A stretch of DNA of 64,000 bases from Flavobacterium crocinum. Its GTDB lineage: Bacteria; Bacteroidota; Bacteroidia; Flavobacteriales; Flavobacteriaceae. Every line of letters begins with the position of its first letter. The stretch's first letter is position 1. The DNA lies in contig NZ_CP029255.1 in NCBI RefSeq assembly GCF_003122385.1, forward strand, positions 5,704,001 to 5,768,000. Reading direction: 5' to 3'. Position numbers and translations under genes: made by a program. Positions 54,658-63,499 of this stretch are shown here, piece by piece. Under the pieces are notes generated by a model that was not told the DNA's origin, did not search any database, and saw only the letters and a list, made by a program, of their open reading frames with translations.

Positions 54658-54752
54658 GTCCTAGCCCCGATAGAAGTGGAAATCCTTTTTGTGGTCTCGT
54701 TTTTTTCTAACGAGACCGCAAAAAGATTGTAACGGATAGCGGGATTAGCTCC
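54658..54752. ncRNA. Structured intergenic RNA-like element (flavobacterial, possibly Flavo-1)
   Basis: The segment starts 'CTAGCCCCGATAG' and ends 'CGGATAGCGGGATTAG', which pair with each other. It has an inner stem TGGTCTCGTT/AACGAGACC and a middle TTTTTG/CAAAAA stem. No open frame is present. From memory this shape and sequence are of the kind repeated in Flavobacterium genomes and may be the Flavo-1 RNA motif; a covariance-model search would be needed to say so. It may also serve as a terminator between the GH26 and GH5 genes. Confidence 0.5.
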
Positions 54753-54766
54753 TTAAAATATTAATT

Positions 54767-56053
54767 ATGAAAAACAGATTTTTAAAAACACTTTCTTTAG
54801 CCTTAATTTTCTCGACAATAGCTTGCCAGGCACAAGAAAGAATAACCGTAAAAGGAAACCAGTTTTATAAAGGCGACAAACCTTACTCTTATATTGGAAC
54901 CAATTATTGGTATGGAAGCATGTTGGCTTCGAAAAAAATCGGCGATCGTGAAAGATTACTTCGTGAATTGGATGTAATGAAGAAAAACGGAATCGATAAT
55001 TTACGTATTCTGGTTGGTGCTGATGGAGGAAAATACGATTTCACTGTTCGTCCGGCATTGCAATACGAACAGGGGAAATACGATGAAGATTTACTGGACG
55101 GACTGGATTTCCTGATTAACGAAATGAGCAAACGAAATATGTATGCTGTTTTGTATCTGACAAATAACTGGGAATGGTCTGGCGGTATGTCGCAATATTT
55201 AGAATGGAACGGTAAAGGTCCTGTTCCCGTTCCTGCAATTCCGCCAAATACCTGGCCTCAGTTTATGTCCTATACAGAACAATTTCACAGTTGCGAACCT
55301 TGTATGGAAGCTTTAAACAATCACGTTAAGTTTATTATTGGAAGAACAAACGCTTATTCTAAAAAGAAATACAATGAAGACAACACGATTATGTCCTGGC
55401 AGGTTGGAAATGAGCCTAGGCTTTTTACAGTAGAAAACGAAGTAAAATTCACAAAATGGCTCAATAACATTGTAGATCTGATTGACAGTTTAGACAAAAA
55501 TCATTTGGTTTCTACAGGTTCTGAAGGAAAAAACAGTTCAAACGACAGTATGAAAATCTTCGAAAGAACACACCAAAATCCGAATATCGATTATTTAACG
55601 ATGCATATCTGGCCTAAAAACTGGAACTGGTTTAAAGCAGATAATGCCGAAGCGACATTTCCAAAAACCATCGAAAATGCAGGTAAATATATTGATGATC
55701 ATATCAAAGTCGCCAATAATTTAAAACGCCCAATAATTATCGAAGAATTTGGTCTTCCAAGAGAAAACGAAAACCTGAATGCCGGAGCATCTTCTGTTTA
55801 CAGAGATAAATTTTACAGCTACATTTTTGGAAGAGTTGTGGAAAGTGTTAAAAATGGCGGACCATTGCAAGCAGCCAATTTCTGGGGTTATGGCGGTGAA
55901 GGAAAAGCCATTAACGAAACAGGAAAATGGAATCCCGGAGATCCTTTAACAACAGATCCTCCACAAGAACCACAAGGTTTAAATTCTGTTTTTAATGGAG
56001 ATCAATCGACATTGAAAATTGTGAAAGATTATAATTTGAAATTGAAAAAATAG
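54767..56053 (+). CDS. GH5_7-like beta-mannanase
   Basis: 428 residues with a lipoprotein-like signal ('STIACQAQ', Cys20). Mannanase-type GH5 markers: 'YSYIGTNYWYGSMLAS', 'GIDNLRILVGADGG', 'YLTNNWEWSGGMSQYLEWNG', the acid/base E216 in 'SWQVGNEPRLF', 'DYLTMHIWPKNWNWF', and the nucleophile E327 in 'IIIEEFGLPRE'. The 'NNWEWSGG' and 'HIWPKNW' segments fit GH5_7 endo-mannanases. It works with the GH26 enzymes on beta-1,4-mannan chains. Confidence 0.93.
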   Translation: MKNRFLKTLSLALIFSTIACQAQERITVKGNQFYKGDKPYSYIGTNYWYGSMLASKKIGDRERLLRELDVMKKNGIDNLRILVGADGGKYDFTVRPALQYEQGKYDEDLLDGLDFLINEMSKRNMYAVLYLTNNWEWSGGMSQYLEWNGKGPVPVPAIPPNTWPQFMSYTEQFHSCEPCMEALNNHVKFIIGRTNAYSKKKYNEDNTIMSWQVGNEPRLFTVENEVKFTKWLNNIVDLIDSLDKNHLVSTGSEGKNSSNDSMKIFERTHQNPNIDYLTMHIWPKNWNWFKADNAEATFPKTIENAGKYIDDHIKVANNLKRPIIIEEFGLPRENENLNAGASSVYRDKFYSYIFGRVVESVKNGGPLQAANFWGYGGEGKAINETGKWNPGDPLTTDPPQEPQGLNSVFNGDQSTLKIVKDYNLKLKK

Positions 56054-56076
56054 AATAGAATTCATACCTATTTTTC

Positions 56077-56160
56077 GTAGAGACGCACTGCAGTGCGTCT
56101 TATGCGTAACGAATATGTGCGACGTAAACTGACGTAGACGCACTGCGGTGCGTCTCTACA
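56077..56160. repeat. GTAGAGACGCACTGCAGTGCGTCT palindrome pair
   Basis: Two palindromes (56078-56100 and 56133-56159) built on GACGCACTGC(A/G)GTGCGTC, with the left one beginning and the right one ending GTAGAGA/TCTCTAC, so the whole 84 bases is also an inverted repeat. A degenerate relative is at 34847-34874. It is a REP-like element without coding content. Confidence 0.7.
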
Positions 56161-56182
56161 GAATAACCAAAATCAAAACTTC

Positions 56183-58162
56183 ATGAAAAATATATTTATT
56201 CTTTTTTGTTTCATACTCACAAATTTTTCTTTCGCACAGAAGAAACAGGGTTTTAATGTAATTTCTCCAAACGGAAAAATCGAAGTTAAAATTGCTGTAA
56301 ATGATAAAATCTCATGGTCTATTTCACATGAAAAAGATTTGATTTTAGCTCCATCAGAAATGGCTCTGACTTTGGATGGAAATCTTATTTTAGGAAAAAA
56401 TCCTGTCGTTTTAAATTCAAAAAAAGAAAGCGTCGATACTTCTTTTGAAACACCTCTATATAAAAAGAAAACCGTAAAAGATCAGTACAATAAACTGACG
56501 ATTGATTTCAAAAATGATTTCGCAATTGAATTTCGTATTTATGATGATGGCGCGGCGTACAGATTCCTTACCAAAAAGAAAAAAGATATTACAGTTCAAT
56601 CCGAAGAAGTAGTTTTAAATTTTGATCAGGATTACAATACTTTAATGCCGTATGTTCGTGATTTAAGAAACCCGAAAGATCAGTTTATTTCTTCATTTGA
56701 ATCGCATTATGAAAACAAGAAAATAAGCGAATTTTCAAAAGACACTTTAGCGTTTTTACCTTTTTTAATTGATTATAAAAACCATAAAAAAGCCATTTTT
56801 CTTGAAGCTGATTTGGAAAATTATCCGGGTTTATTTGTCACTAACAACAAAAACAAAACAGGTTTTGAGTCTCGTTTTTCAAAATATCCAACTCAGGAAA
56901 CCAACGGCGGATTTAATTTTCTAAATAAATTAATTACCGAAAGAGCTGATTTTTTGGTTAAAACCAAAGGAACCCGAACTTTTCCCTGGAGAGCGATTGT
57001 GATTTCAGAAAATGATGCCGATTTAGCAAATAATGACATGGTTCAGAAATTAGCAGAACCATCCAAAATAAAAGACATTTCGTGGATAAAACCTGGAAAA
57101 GTAGCCTGGGATTGGTGGAACGACTGGAATATTTACAATGTCGATTTCAAAGCAGGAATCAACACTCAGACTTATAAATATTATATTGATTTTGCTTCTA
57201 AAAACAAAATTGAATATGTAGTTTTAGACGAAGGCTGGAGTGTTGAAACTGACATTATGAAACACAATCCAAATGTAAATCTGGAAGAATTGATTGCTTA
57301 CGCAAAAGAACGAAACGTTGGCATTATTCTATGGGCTTCGTGGATGGCAATCAATAATAAAACTGAAGCCGTTTTTGACAATTATGCAAAATTGGGTGTA
57401 AAAGGTTTTAAAGTAGATTTTATTGATCGTGATGATGCAAAAATGGTCAATTCGGTTTATGATATTGCACAAAAAGCGGCAAATCATAAATTGATTATTG
57501 ATTTTCACGGAATGTACAAACCAACCGGAATTCAGCGAACGTATCCAAATATTTTAAATTTTGAAGGCGTAAAAGGTCTGGAAAATAATAAATGGACACC
57601 AAATGATGATGTTCCGCTTTACGATACCACAATTCCGTTTATTAGAATGATGGCTGGTCCAATGGATTATACACCGGGCGCGATGCGTAACGCAACGAAA
57701 AGCGAATTCAAACCAAGTCATTCGACACCAATGAGTCAGGGAACACGATGCCACCAATTGGCACTTTATACGATTTTTGAAGCGCCTTTGCAAATGATGG
57801 CGGATAGTCCGACAGCTTTTATGGCAGCACAGGAAAGCACTGATTTTATTGCTAAAATCCCAACTACTTTTGATGAAACCGTTTCTCTTGATGGCGAAGT
57901 TGGAAAATACGTTTCAATTGCCAGAAGAAAAGGAAATACCTGGTATTTGGGTGCCATTACAAATTGGGATTCCCGAGATATTACAACTGATTTTTCTTTC
58001 CTTGAAAAAGGCAAAAAATTCCAAGCCGAAATTTTCTCCGACGGTCTAAACGCAGACAAAGCAGCAACTGATTATAAAAAAGAAATCATAACGGTTGATT
58101 CAACCTCTAAACTAAAATATCGTTTAGCAAATGGTGGTGGACTAGCGATGATTATAAAATAA
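56183..58162 (+). CDS. GH97 glycoside hydrolase, retaining alpha-galactosidase type
   Basis: 659 residues with a signal peptide ending 'NFSFAQ'. The GH97 layout is complete: N-terminal super-sandwich with 'DFAIEFRIYDDGAAYRF', then the barrel with 'KVAWDWWNDWNIYNVDFKAG', 'YVVLDEGWS', 'GIILWASWMA', 'GVKGFKVDFIDRDDAK', 'IDFHGMYKPTGIQRTYPN', 'MDYTPGAMRN' and 'TRCHQLALY'. An Asp (D412) is present in 'KVDF', where retaining members such as BT1871 have their nucleophile and inverting SusB-type alpha-glucosidases do not, so alpha-galactosidase is predicted; E467 is a candidate acid/base. It would strip galactose from galactomannan, in parallel with GH27. It is the last gene of the plus-strand cluster. 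Confidence 0.9.
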   Translation: MKNIFILFCFILTNFSFAQKKQGFNVISPNGKIEVKIAVNDKISWSISHEKDLILAPSEMALTLDGNLILGKNPVVLNSKKESVDTSFETPLYKKKTVKDQYNKLTIDFKNDFAIEFRIYDDGAAYRFLTKKKKDITVQSEEVVLNFDQDYNTLMPYVRDLRNPKDQFISSFESHYENKKISEFSKDTLAFLPFLIDYKNHKKAIFLEADLENYPGLFVTNNKNKTGFESRFSKYPTQETNGGFNFLNKLITERADFLVKTKGTRTFPWRAIVISENDADLANNDMVQKLAEPSKIKDISWIKPGKVAWDWWNDWNIYNVDFKAGINTQTYKYYIDFASKNKIEYVVLDEGWSVETDIMKHNPNVNLEELIAYAKERNVGIILWASWMAINNKTEAVFDNYAKLGVKGFKVDFIDRDDAKMVNSVYDIAQKAANHKLIIDFHGMYKPTGIQRTYPNILNFEGVKGLENNKWTPNDDVPLYDTTIPFIRMMAGPMDYTPGAMRNATKSEFKPSHSTPMSQGTRCHQLALYTIFEAPLQMMADSPTAFMAAQESTDFIAKIPTTFDETVSLDGEVGKYVSIARRKGNTWYLGAITNWDSRDITTDFSFLEKGKKFQAEIFSDGLNADKAATDYKKEIITVDSTSKLKYRLANGGGLAMIIK

Positions 58163-58174
58163 CTGAAGTGTTAG

Positions 58175-58207
58175 AAACCTAACAGGTTTTAAAAACCTGT
58201 TAGGTTT
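58175..58207. terminator. Bidirectional terminator, perfect palindrome
   Basis: AAACCTAACAGGTTT and AAACCTGTTAGGTTT form a perfect stem around a T/A-rich loop between the convergent GH97 and aldo/keto reductase genes. This exact word type recurs in flavobacterial intergenic regions. Confidence 0.75.
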
Positions 58208-58220
58208 AGTTTATAGGTAA

Positions 58221-59177
58221 TTAAGCCAATATCTTTTCAATGGCACTCAATTCATCATGCGTAAATTCCGTATTCTGCAAACAATCAATATTATTACACA
58301 ATTGTTTTACAGAACTCGCTCCAATTAAAACCGATGTAATTCGTTTGTCTTTTTGCAGCCAAGCTAGAGCCATTTGCGCCAAAGACTGATTTCTGTTTTG
58401 AGCAATTTCATTCAGCTGAATTAATTTTTGAATTCTTTCCTGAGTAACCTCATCTTCTTTCAAATGTCCGTTTGGATTATGCGCTCTGGAATTTTCTGGA
58501 ATTCCGTTTAGATATTTATCCGTCAAAAGTCCTTGTGCCAAAGGAGAAAAAGCAATGCAACCTACTCCCTTTTCTTCCAAAACATCTAATAAACCATCTT
58601 CAACCCAACGTTGTAACATAGAATATTTTGCTTGGTGAATCAAACATGGCGTTCCCAATTGTTTTAAAACATCAACAGCAACTCTAGTTTGTTCCGCAGA
58701 ATAATTACTGATTCCAACGTATAAAGCTTTTCCGCTTCTTACGGCATAATCCAAAGCCATCATAGTTTCCTCAATTGGTGTTTCAGGATCTGGACGATGT
58801 GAATAAAAAATATCCACGTAATCAACTTTCATTCGTTTCAAACTCTGATCTAAACTTGAAAGCAAATATTTTCTTGAACCCCAATCTCCATATGGCCCAT
58901 CCCACATGGTGTAACCGGCTTTGGTAGAAATAATAATTTCATCACGTAAATTTCCCTGAAAATTATGCCAAAGAATTTTCCCAAAATTAGTCTCCGCAGA
59001 ACCTGGAACCGGCCCATAATTATTAGCTAAATCATAATGAGTAATGCCTTTATCAAAAGCTTCTACCGCAATACTTTCGGCATTTTCAAAATTATCTACC
59101 GAACCGAAATTATGCCATAATCCTAAAGAAATTTCCGGAAGCAGCAAACCGCTTTTCCCACATCTGTTATATTTCAT
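58221..59177 (-). CDS. Aldo/keto reductase (YghZ-like)
   Basis: 318 residues, no signal peptide. Family motifs: 'MKYNRCGKSGLLLPEISLGLWHNFG', 'GITHYDLANNYGPVPGSAETNFG' (catalytic Asp and Tyr), 'EIIISTKAGY' (catalytic Lys), 'DYVDIFYSHRPDPETPIEETM' (catalytic His), 'YVGISNYS', 'CLIHQAKYSML' and 'VLIGASSVKQL'. The sequence is closest to the YghZ / glyceraldehyde-3-phosphate reductase group of NADPH-dependent reductases. It may reduce a sugar aldehyde. The link to mannan metabolism is by position only. Confidence 0.9.
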   Translation of the reverse strand: MKYNRCGKSGLLLPEISLGLWHNFGSVDNFENAESIAVEAFDKGITHYDLANNYGPVPGSAETNFGKILWHNFQGNLRDEIIISTKAGYTMWDGPYGDWGSRKYLLSSLDQSLKRMKVDYVDIFYSHRPDPETPIEETMMALDYAVRSGKALYVGISNYSAEQTRVAVDVLKQLGTPCLIHQAKYSMLQRWVEDGLLDVLEEKGVGCIAFSPLAQGLLTDKYLNGIPENSRAHNPNGHLKEDEVTQERIQKLIQLNEIAQNRNQSLAQMALAWLQKDKRITSVLIGASSVKQLCNNIDCLQNTEFTHDELSAIEKILA

Positions 59178-59214
59178 TATTTTATTTTAAAGTTGGAGTT
59201 TTAATAGGTTTTAA

Positions 59215-59520
59215 AAATACAAAAAACTCCCGCAGATTTTGCTGATTTAGAAGATAAAAAATCTGCTGAATCTGCTAAATCTGCGAGAGAAAAAAGTTTG
59301 CACAATTAATCTCGCAAAGACGCAGAGTCGCAACGTTTTTTTTGAATAGCCCCTAGCTTAAGCTAGGGGAATAAGAATTGAATAAGAAAAGGCTTTAGCC
59401 AAACTTGTAGTTCGGCTAAAGCCTATCGATTGCGTTTATATTTTCATCCAGCTAAAGCTGGACGCTATTGAAACTTATTTTTAAAAAAAACTTAGCGCCT
59501 TCGCGCCTTCGCGGCAAAAC
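59215..59520. repeat. Composite of nested palindromes between bglX and the aldo/keto reductase gene
   Basis: About 306 bases without a gene. They hold an inverted repeat CGCAGATT...AATCTGCG (59226-59290) and a second, larger imperfect one (about 59310-59342 with 59480-59517, CTCGCAAAGACGCAG-like). Inside the latter are a perfect 20-bp palindrome CCCCTAGCTTAAGCTAGGGG (59350-59369), GGCTTTAGCC/GGCTAAAGCC (59391-59423) and TCCAGCTAAAGCTGGA (59447-59462), all bounded by GAATAGC/GCTATTG ends. Confidence 0.75.
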
Positions 59521-59525
59521 CCCTT

Positions 59526-61823
59526 TTAGTCTTTAATTTCAAAGCCACCCAGCAAACCTTTATCAGAGCTTCCTCCAACCATGATTTTAAAAGTTCCCGG
59601 CTCTACTAAATAATTTCCTTCGTTATCATAAAAACCTAATTCTTTATCCGTTAAAGTAAAGTTTACTTTTTTAGTTTCTCCTTTTTTCAGATTAACCAAT
59701 TCAAAACCTTTCAATTCTTTTATCGGACGAATGATGCTTGCATATTCATCATGAATGTATAATTGTACTACTTCTTTTCCGTCATAATTCCCTGTATTAG
59801 TAACCTCAACACTAACCTGAACTTTTTCTCCTTTTGCAAAAGAAGTCTTATTTACTTTCAGGTTTTTATAATCAAAAGAGGTGTAACTCAAACCAAAACC
59901 AAACGGAAACTGAGGCGTTTTCTCCACATCCATATAATGTGACCAGAAAACATTTTTATCGCTGTCAATTGGTCTTCCTGTACTGTATTTATTGTAATAA
60001 ATTGGCACCTGACCTACATTTCTCGGAAACGACATTGGCAATTTCCCGCTCGGATTATAATCTCCGTATAAAACCTGCGCAATCGCATTTCCTGCCTGAG
60101 TTCCCAAATGCCAAGCCTCTACAATTGCTGGAACATTTTCTGCCGCCCAAGGAATACTCAACGGACGGCCATTATTTAAAACCAAAACTACATTTGGATT
60201 TACTTTATAAATTTCTTCTAATAATTCCTGCTGTAATCCTGGTAAATTCAAATCCGTACGGCTTCTTCCCTCACCGCTTTGGAAACCATATTCACCTAAA
60301 ACCATAACGACAACATCGGCATTTTTAGCAGCTGTTTTTGCAGCTTCAAATCCGCTTTTGTCTGTGGTATTGAAAACCGTTTCCGTTAAAAAAGTTGCTT
60401 TTTGTTTTAATAAATCTGCTCCTTTTTCAAAAGTCAATTGATTGTCTTTATACTGTTGCATTCCTTCTAAAACCGAAACCGCAGTATCATCAGAAGCCGC
60501 AATTCTCCAGCTTCCCAACGGACTGTTTTTATCATTTGCCAGTGCTCCAATCAAAGCGATTTTCTGCCCGGATTTCTTCAGAGGAAGTACATTCTTTTCA
60601 TTTTTTAATAAGACAATAGATTTCTTCGCCATATCTAAAACGCCTTCGTTATTAGCTTTACTTCCAACAACTTCTTTTTCGCGTTTTTCATCACAATATC
60701 TGTAAGGATCATCAAATAATCCTAACTCAAATTTCACTCTTAAAATTCTGCGAACAGCATCATCAACCAAAGATTCTTTTACTTTTCCAGTTTTTACCAA
60801 ATCAACCAATTTTGCCACATATAAATACGATTCCATATCCATATCAGAACCTGCAATAACCGCTTTTGCAGTTGCATCTGCTTCGTCTTTTGCATAACCG
60901 TGAGCAATCATTTCGCGAATCGAAGCATAATCAGAAATCACAAATCCGTCAAACTTCCATTTTCCTTTCAAAATATCTCTTTGCAAAAAGGCATTTCCGG
61001 TTGCAGGAACACCATTCAAAGTATTAAACGAATTCATAAACGTACGAACTCCAGCATCAACCGTAGCTTTAAAAGGAGGCAAAACCGAATTGTACAATTT
61101 AGAATTACTGATATCCACAATATTATATTCCAATCCAGCTTCAACATAACCATACGCCGCAAAATGTTTCGCACAAGCGGCAATCGTATTTACTTTAGCC
61201 AAATCGGCAACCGTTTCTCCCTGAAAACCTTTAACTCTGGCATAACCCACTTTACTTCCCAAATACGGATCTTCTCCCGCGCCTTCCATCACTCGTCCCC
61301 AACGGGCATCATTTGCTACATCGACATTTGGACCAAAAGTCCAGTTAATTCCGGATGCAGAAGCTTCATCTGCAGCAATCGCCGCCGATTTCTTAATCGC
61401 TTCCAAATCCCAACTCGCCGCTTCAGCCAGCGGAATCGGACTTAACGTTTTATAACCATGTATTACGTCAAAACCAATAATTAACGGAATTCCCAAACGC
61501 GTTTCTTCCACCGCAATTTTCTGTACGGCACGAACTTCTTTCACTCCGCGAACCGTCAGCATTGAGCCAACTAAGCCTTTTCTTAAATGTTCGTATTTTA
61601 ATTCGGCTGATCCGCCTTTTGGTGCTGGTCCCGTAACATCCCAAAAACCGTTATATTGGTTCATCTGCCCTACTTTTTCCTCCAATGTCATTAACGGCAA
61701 AAGCAAATCGATACGCTGCTCAACAGTTTTATTCTTATCCAGATACGGCTTTTTTTGTGCATTCATATTTCCAATCGTAAAAAGGGAAAAGACCCCAATA
61801 AATATTATTTTTTTATTTTTCAT
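59526..61823 (-). CDS. bglX: GH3 beta-glucosidase (BglX type)
   Basis: 765 residues with a signal peptide ending 'NMNAQ'. GH3 N-domain: 'LTLEEKVGQMNQYNGFWDVTGP', 'GIPLIIGFDVIHGYKT', 'INWTFGPNVDVANDARWGRVMEGAGEDPYLGS', 'AACAKHFAAYGYVEAGLEYN' and the nucleophile D298 in 'FVISDYASI'. The C-domain with 'GLFDDPYRYCD' and 'VVMVLGEYGFQSGEGRSRTDLNLPG' follows, and a fibronectin-III-like end closes it. It is periplasmic. It releases terminal beta-linked glucose (or possibly mannose) from oligosaccharides and fits the glucosyl units of glucomannan. The antisense frame at 60900-61445 is a shadow. Confidence 0.95.
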   Translation of the reverse strand: MKNKKIIFIGVFSLFTIGNMNAQKKPYLDKNKTVEQRIDLLLPLMTLEEKVGQMNQYNGFWDVTGPAPKGGSAELKYEHLRKGLVGSMLTVRGVKEVRAVQKIAVEETRLGIPLIIGFDVIHGYKTLSPIPLAEAASWDLEAIKKSAAIAADEASASGINWTFGPNVDVANDARWGRVMEGAGEDPYLGSKVGYARVKGFQGETVADLAKVNTIAACAKHFAAYGYVEAGLEYNIVDISNSKLYNSVLPPFKATVDAGVRTFMNSFNTLNGVPATGNAFLQRDILKGKWKFDGFVISDYASIREMIAHGYAKDEADATAKAVIAGSDMDMESYLYVAKLVDLVKTGKVKESLVDDAVRRILRVKFELGLFDDPYRYCDEKREKEVVGSKANNEGVLDMAKKSIVLLKNEKNVLPLKKSGQKIALIGALANDKNSPLGSWRIAASDDTAVSVLEGMQQYKDNQLTFEKGADLLKQKATFLTETVFNTTDKSGFEAAKTAAKNADVVVMVLGEYGFQSGEGRSRTDLNLPGLQQELLEEIYKVNPNVVLVLNNGRPLSIPWAAENVPAIVEAWHLGTQAGNAIAQVLYGDYNPSGKLPMSFPRNVGQVPIYYNKYSTGRPIDSDKNVFWSHYMDVEKTPQFPFGFGLSYTSFDYKNLKVNKTSFAKGEKVQVSVEVTNTGNYDGKEVVQLYIHDEYASIIRPIKELKGFELVNLKKGETKKVNFTLTDKELGFYDNEGNYLVEPGTFKIMVGGSSDKGLLGGFEIKD

Positions 61824-62116
61824 ATGTGTGGTTTAGTTAGTTCTTTTTAAGTTACTAAGGTTCTAAGATGCTGAGATCCTCAGTTTCTTTTTTTGGGCGT
61901 GGTTTCGCCGCGGCGAATCGGGCTATGCGCTTCAAGTCATCGCACTTCCCTCGTCAGGCTGTGGGCTTTCCACTTCTATCCCTCACGCAAATCGTTTTCA
62001 AAAGACACAATCTTGTCATTTCGACTGAACGGAGAAATGACAAACTTAACTTTGCATGACTTCGACTTCGCTCCGTCTGTCAAAAAATCTAAAATCTACA
62101 TTCTAAAATCTAAATT
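61824..62116. other. Spacer between bglX and acetylesterase genes
   Basis: No gene that I trust. It contains a G+C-rich palindrome TTCGCCGCGGCGAA (about 61903-61917), a repeat-like block 'GGGCTATGCGCTTCAAG', and 'TTGTCATTTCGACTGAACGGAGAAATGACA' (about 62012-62042), whose TTGTCATTTC and GAAATGACA ends are inverted. Such blocks are common in flavobacterial intergenic DNA. The short frames here are low-quality. Confidence 0.5.
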
Positions 62117-63499
62117 TTAAAATTCCGTCGTAAAACAAGAAGCGGGCAAATTCGCTTTATTAAACAAATCCGATTGCGTTGTGTTTCCCCATGCAAATCT
62201 CACTTTTGCCGGAGAAGCCACTTTTTTACTTGTCAAAATCACTTCGTTATTTTTAATTGAAGCTTTAGCAGGATAGAAAATTCCATCTGCTCCCGCAACT
62301 TCAAACTGATTCGATTTTTTGTCTTTAAAATACAATCCGTCTCCGTAGTCAAAAGAAACGGTTACTTTGTTTTTATCTGTTTTAATGGATTTGAAGAGCG
62401 GTCCATTAACTAAATTAGAATTTATTTTATAGGTTTCAGCCAAAGCTAAATTCGCCAAACGAATTCCAACCGATTTCTTATTCTTTGGATGAATATCAAT
62501 CGTATCCGAAATATCACTGATAACGACCATTCCCGTTTTCGAAACTTCTTTCAATAACTTTCTCTGCGAATCTCTAACCGTGACATTGGAAAAATTATTA
62601 CTTCCTGTTTTAAAAGGTGCAATCTGAACATAATAAAACGGAAAATCGTCTTTCCATTCTTTTCTCCACGAAGTAATTAGTGCTCCTAAAGTTTTATCAT
62701 AAACCAAAGAACCTACATTTGATTCTCCCTGATACCAAAGCGTTCCCGCGATTTTAAATCCGATAAGTGGATAAATCATCGCATTGTAAGCACGCCCGGG
62801 TTGTCTTGGTCCGTATTCTTGTTCGTTGAGTTTTTTAGCGTTTTCTAATAAAACAGGATCGTTATTAACAACTTCTGATGACATCCAGATTTCTGCAGGA
62901 GTTCCGCCCCAGTTGGAAGAAATTAATCCGATGGGAACATTCTTTAAATCCTCGCGAAGACGTTTCGCAAAAAAGTAACCAACTGCACTAAAATATTTCA
63001 TGGTTTCAGGAGTCGATTCCACCCAATTTCCCAGTAAATTATGCTGCGGATTTTCGGCTGTTAATTTCGGAACAGTAAAAAATCGGATATTTGGATTTGT
63101 GGCATTTTTAGCTTCTTCTTCTCCATTATCGATTCCCCAACTTGCTGACATTTCCATATTCGATTGTCCGGAACAAAGCCAAACTTCTCCAATCAAAATG
63201 TTTTTTAAAACCACTTCATTGTAGCCTTTTATAGAAATCGTAAAAGGTCCTCCCGCTTCAGGCGTTTTAATCGTTAATTCCCATTTTGCCTGATTATTGG
63301 CAACCGTTTTATATTCCTGATTATTCCAGCTCGAAACCAGTTTGATTTCTTCTTTTGGATTTGCCCAACCCCAAATTTTCACTTCAGAGTTGCGCTGTAA
63401 AACCATATTATCACTAAAAATATTCGGAAGCGAAACATTTGCCATCATACTACTGGAAATCAATAAAAAGAAAACAAACTTATAGATATTATTTTTCAT
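62117..63499 (-). CDS. SASA-family acetylesterase (sialate O-acetylesterase-like)
   Basis: 460 residues with a signal peptide (near 'SSSMMANVS'). The N-terminal Ig-like sandwich is 'LPNIFSDNMVLQRNSEVKIWGWANP'. The SGNH catalytic part has 'LCSGQSNMEMSASWG' (Ser113), 'PIGLISSNWGGTPAEIWMS' and 'AGTLWYQGESN'; a C-terminal segment follows with 'DIHPKNKKSVGIRLA' (catalytic Asp/His). Members named for sialate esterase often act on plant polysaccharides. Here it would deacetylate mannooligosaccharides. Its start overlaps the end of the upstream esterase gene by 11 bases, so the two are co-translated. Confidence 0.9.
   Translation of the reverse strand: MKNNIYKFVFFLLISSSMMANVSLPNIFSDNMVLQRNSEVKIWGWANPKEEIKLVSSWNNQEYKTVANNQAKWELTIKTPEAGGPFTISIKGYNEVVLKNILIGEVWLCSGQSNMEMSASWGIDNGEEEAKNATNPNIRFFTVPKLTAENPQHNLLGNWVESTPETMKYFSAVGYFFAKRLREDLKNVPIGLISSNWGGTPAEIWMSSEVVNNDPVLLENAKKLNEQEYGPRQPGRAYNAMIYPLIGFKIAGTLWYQGESNVGSLVYDKTLGALITSWRKEWKDDFPFYYVQIAPFKTGSNNFSNVTVRDSQRKLLKEVSKTGMVVISDISDTIDIHPKNKKSVGIRLANLALAETYKINSNLVNGPLFKSIKTDKNKVTVSFDYGDGLYFKDKKSNQFEVAGADGIFYPAKASIKNNEVILTSKKVASPAKVRFAWGNTTQSDLFNKANLPASCFTTEF

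Noticed and set aside
60900..61445. 181-codon frame opposite bglX
   Set aside because: It is antisense to conserved GH3 catalytic blocks; composition is like a shadow frame.
61868..62120. Short plus-strand frames in the bglX/esterase spacer
   Set aside because: They run through repeat-like DNA, overlap each other in different frames and show no protein family features.
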